A stretch of 64,000 nucleotides of DNA from PGYU01 sp964637845 (GTDB lineage: Bacteria; Bacteroidota; Ignavibacteria; Kapaibacteriales; UBA2268). The stretch spans positions 16,748 through 80,747 of the forward strand of contig CAZWXI010000004.1 in the NCBI GenBank assembly GCA_964637845.1. Reading direction: 5' to 3'. Positions 62,636-64,000 of the stretch are shown here, piece after piece. The notes under the pieces are model-generated. The model worked only from the letters and a program-made list of their open reading frames with translations, made no database searches and was not told the origin of the DNA. The first letter of the stretch is position 1; the number at the start of each line of letters is the position of its first letter. Both the position numbers and the translations under genes were made by a program.

Positions 62636-63999
62636 ATATTGATGATTTGATTCATTAGCTCATTTCGGATATCGCAAAGTTCTTTATATCTTATTAAATG
62701 ATTTGGGTTATCCGTCTCGGTTTTCATCAATTTTTGGATTTCACGAATTTGCTTTTCGGTATTTCGAACTTTTAATCTGTTGAGTGAATCACTTATTGCC
62801 TTTTTCATATCAGCGACAAATTCATCACGATTGAATTTAAGATGCCAATTCTCGCTGTCTTTTTCTTCACTAATTACTATAGTGAGTATCAGACTTTTTA
62901 AGTCTGTATGGACCTCATCTGAATTAATTATACCCGAAAGTATGTCATCATGAGTAGAATGTTGCTGAATAATTTTAAAGACCAGCTTTGCGGATTGCGT
63001 ATTGAATAAGTCGGCAGTAATTTCAAAATGCTCCATCAAATCCGAAAACTCGTTCAGTCCTCTCAATGCGTATCTCAGTATGATAATTTCATCAAACAAC
63101 AAATGCTTTAATGATAATTCTTGCTTCACCTCAACTATTTCCGCTTGTTTGGTCTCTATGTTGAAAGACAAGTCTCGCTTGTCATCAGTAATTTCTATTA
63201 CTCTTGCCTTATTACGGTAATCGTTAACTTCCTTGAAAAGCAATTCCACTTGAGAATAAGTAAGATTGAAAGCATTTGAAATTGTTCTGAGATAGAAACT
63301 GTGTTGCAATGTGTCGGGAATCGTTGCTACAATTTTGGTTACTTCTCTGATTGCCTGAGTTAATTCACCAGCCGACTTACCGGGAAATTTTGATTTTAAA
63401 CGCTTAATCTTGAAATCTACAAAAGTGAGTGCATTATTCAACAAATACTCCAATTTCTTCCCTCCGTAATTCTTGATAATGCTGTCCGGGTCATCGTTAT
63501 CGGGAATTATAATAACAAAAGTGTCAAATCCTAATGCCAACGCAAGCTCACCGCCTCTTTCAGTAGCTTCTTGTCCTGCGTCGTCGGCATCATAAGCAAT
63601 GTATAGCTTAGATGCGAATCGCTTGAGCTCTCGAAGCTGTTCTCGTGTTACTGCTGTGCCTGATGATGCAACAGTGTTATTGAATCCCGCAGAATGAAGC
63701 GAAATGACATCGGCATAACCTTCAACCAAGATAACATATTCTTTGCTTCTGATATTATTTTTGGCTTGATAAAGTCCGTAAAGCGCCTTGCTCTTGTCGT
63801 AAACTGAAGTTTGAGGAGAATTTATATACTTAGCTCCGCTCTTATCATCGCTCAATAAGCGTCCCCCAAATCCGATTACCCGTCCTAAGAAATCCTGAAT
63901 TGGGAAAATTGCTCTGCCTCTGAAACGGTCGAAATAGTTCCCTTTCTCTGATTTGACAGCCATTCCTGCTTCTTCGAGTAAATCAATAGAGATATTCTT
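62632..63999 (-). CDS. dnaG: DNA primase, C-terminal part (5' end outside window)
   Basis: This is the replication primase. The visible 455 codons begin within the RNA-polymerase domain and the frame is open through the window edge. Present are GRAIFPIQDFLGRVIGFGGR, SPQTSVYDKSKALYGL, the TOPRIM acid ILVEGYADVISL and the metal pair in YIAYDADDAGQEA. A C-terminal helicase-binding region (DnaB interaction) with low similarity follows to the TAA. The N-terminal zinc finger lies outside. The ATG at 63963 is internal. It converges on phnX with a 4-bp tail overlap, without a terminator. Confidence 0.95.
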   Translation of the reverse strand, partial: KNISIDLLEEAGMAVKSEKGNYFDRFRGRAIFPIQDFLGRVIGFGGRLLSDDKSGAKYINSPQTSVYDKSKALYGLYQAKNNIRSKEYVILVEGYADVISLHSAGFNNTVASSGTAVTREQLRELKRFASKLYIAYDADDAGQEATERGGELALALGFDTFVIIIPDNDDPDSIIKNYGGKKLEYLLNNALTFVDFKIKRLKSKFPGKSAGELTQAIREVTKIVATIPDTLQHSFYLRTISNAFNLTYSQVELLFKEVNDYRNKARVIEITDDKRDLSFNIETKQAEIVEVKQELSLKHLLFDEIIILRYALRGLNEFSDLMEHFEITADLFNTQSAKLVFKIIQQHSTHDDILSGIINSDEVHTDLKSLILTIVISEEKDSENWHLKFNRDEFVADMKKAISDSLNRLKVRNTEKQIREIQKLMKTETDNPNHLIRYKELCDIRNELMNQIINI

Positions 64000-64000
64000 T

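Noticed and set aside
1..64000. Mobile elements, prophage, tRNA or rRNA genes, CRISPR arrays
   Set aside because: No transposase, integrase, phage or Cas protein, no terminal inverted repeats and no tRNA-like folds were recognised in the gaps on either strand.

Overview
The window is a low-GC, AT-rich chromosomal stretch of a Gram-negative bacterium of the Bacteroidota / Ignavibacteria / Kapabacteria (FCB) assemblage. The evidence is two secreted proteins with type IX secretion (T9SS) C-terminal sorting domains, a SusC/SusD pair, several TonB-dependent receptors, LptB and an LptE-like lipoprotein (an LPS outer membrane), complex I subunits NuoA/NuoB, and a bL33 of the Bacteroidota style. No rRNA or tRNA is present, so the lineage cannot be fixed further. 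I see no mobile element, phage, CRISPR array or attachment site; most of the window is ordinary chromosome with three or four accessory loci.

Layout. 1-8 kb: the 3' end of pyruvate phosphate dikinase, then a 2134-residue surface protein (beta-helices, Ig-like domains, T9SS tail). 8-13 kb: lepA, two tandem signal peptidases I, a DUF2459 protein and a DUF3108 protein. 13-20 kb: a lipoprotein with YD-like repeats, an FkbM methyltransferase overlapping nuoB-nuoA, cdsA, an MtnX-like HAD phosphatase, a RelA/SpoT homologue whose hydrolase site is lost, and rpmG (59 aa). 20-29 kb: a YfhO-like membrane protein, a PAS histidine kinase, lptB coupled to an HtrA protease, and priA. 29-34 kb: a porin-like protein, then a His-rich small protein and a TonB receptor behind a CRP/FNR-like palindrome, then a thiolase read convergently, with a 103-nt imperfect hairpin between the two. 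35-43 kb: an MBL hydrolase, an LptE-like lipoprotein, a processive family 2 glycosyltransferase, a membrane protein, a T9SS Asp-box protein, a coiled-coil/barrel protein and a TPR-LRR protein. 43-48 kb: a minus-strand operon of TolB-like lipoprotein, ECF sigma factor, membrane anti-sigma-like protein with a barrel-like C-terminus and DUF4397 lipoprotein, then folP and a LON-domain protein. 48-50 kb: fructose-1,6-bisphosphatase and a secreted protein built of 14-residue Cys-Cys repeats.

The most interesting locus is 50.1-62.6 kb, six same-strand genes: SusC, SusD, a propeller-phosphoesterase lipoprotein of the acid phosphatase/phospholipase C family, a calcineurin-like phosphoesterase, a second TonB receptor and phosphonoacetaldehyde hydrolase (phnX). 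Its organisation is that of a polysaccharide utilisation locus, but the enzymes act on phosphoesters and a C-P bond instead of glycans. My inference is that it captures organophosphorus compounds. The window ends inside dnaG on the opposite strand.

Several neighbours are joined by TAATG/TAGTG stop-start overlaps (lepB-lepB2, htrA-lptB, TolB-like-sigma, LON-folP), suggesting translational coupling. Several start codons were moved from the longest frame to the start best supported by family length or ribosome binding site; this is stated in each entry.
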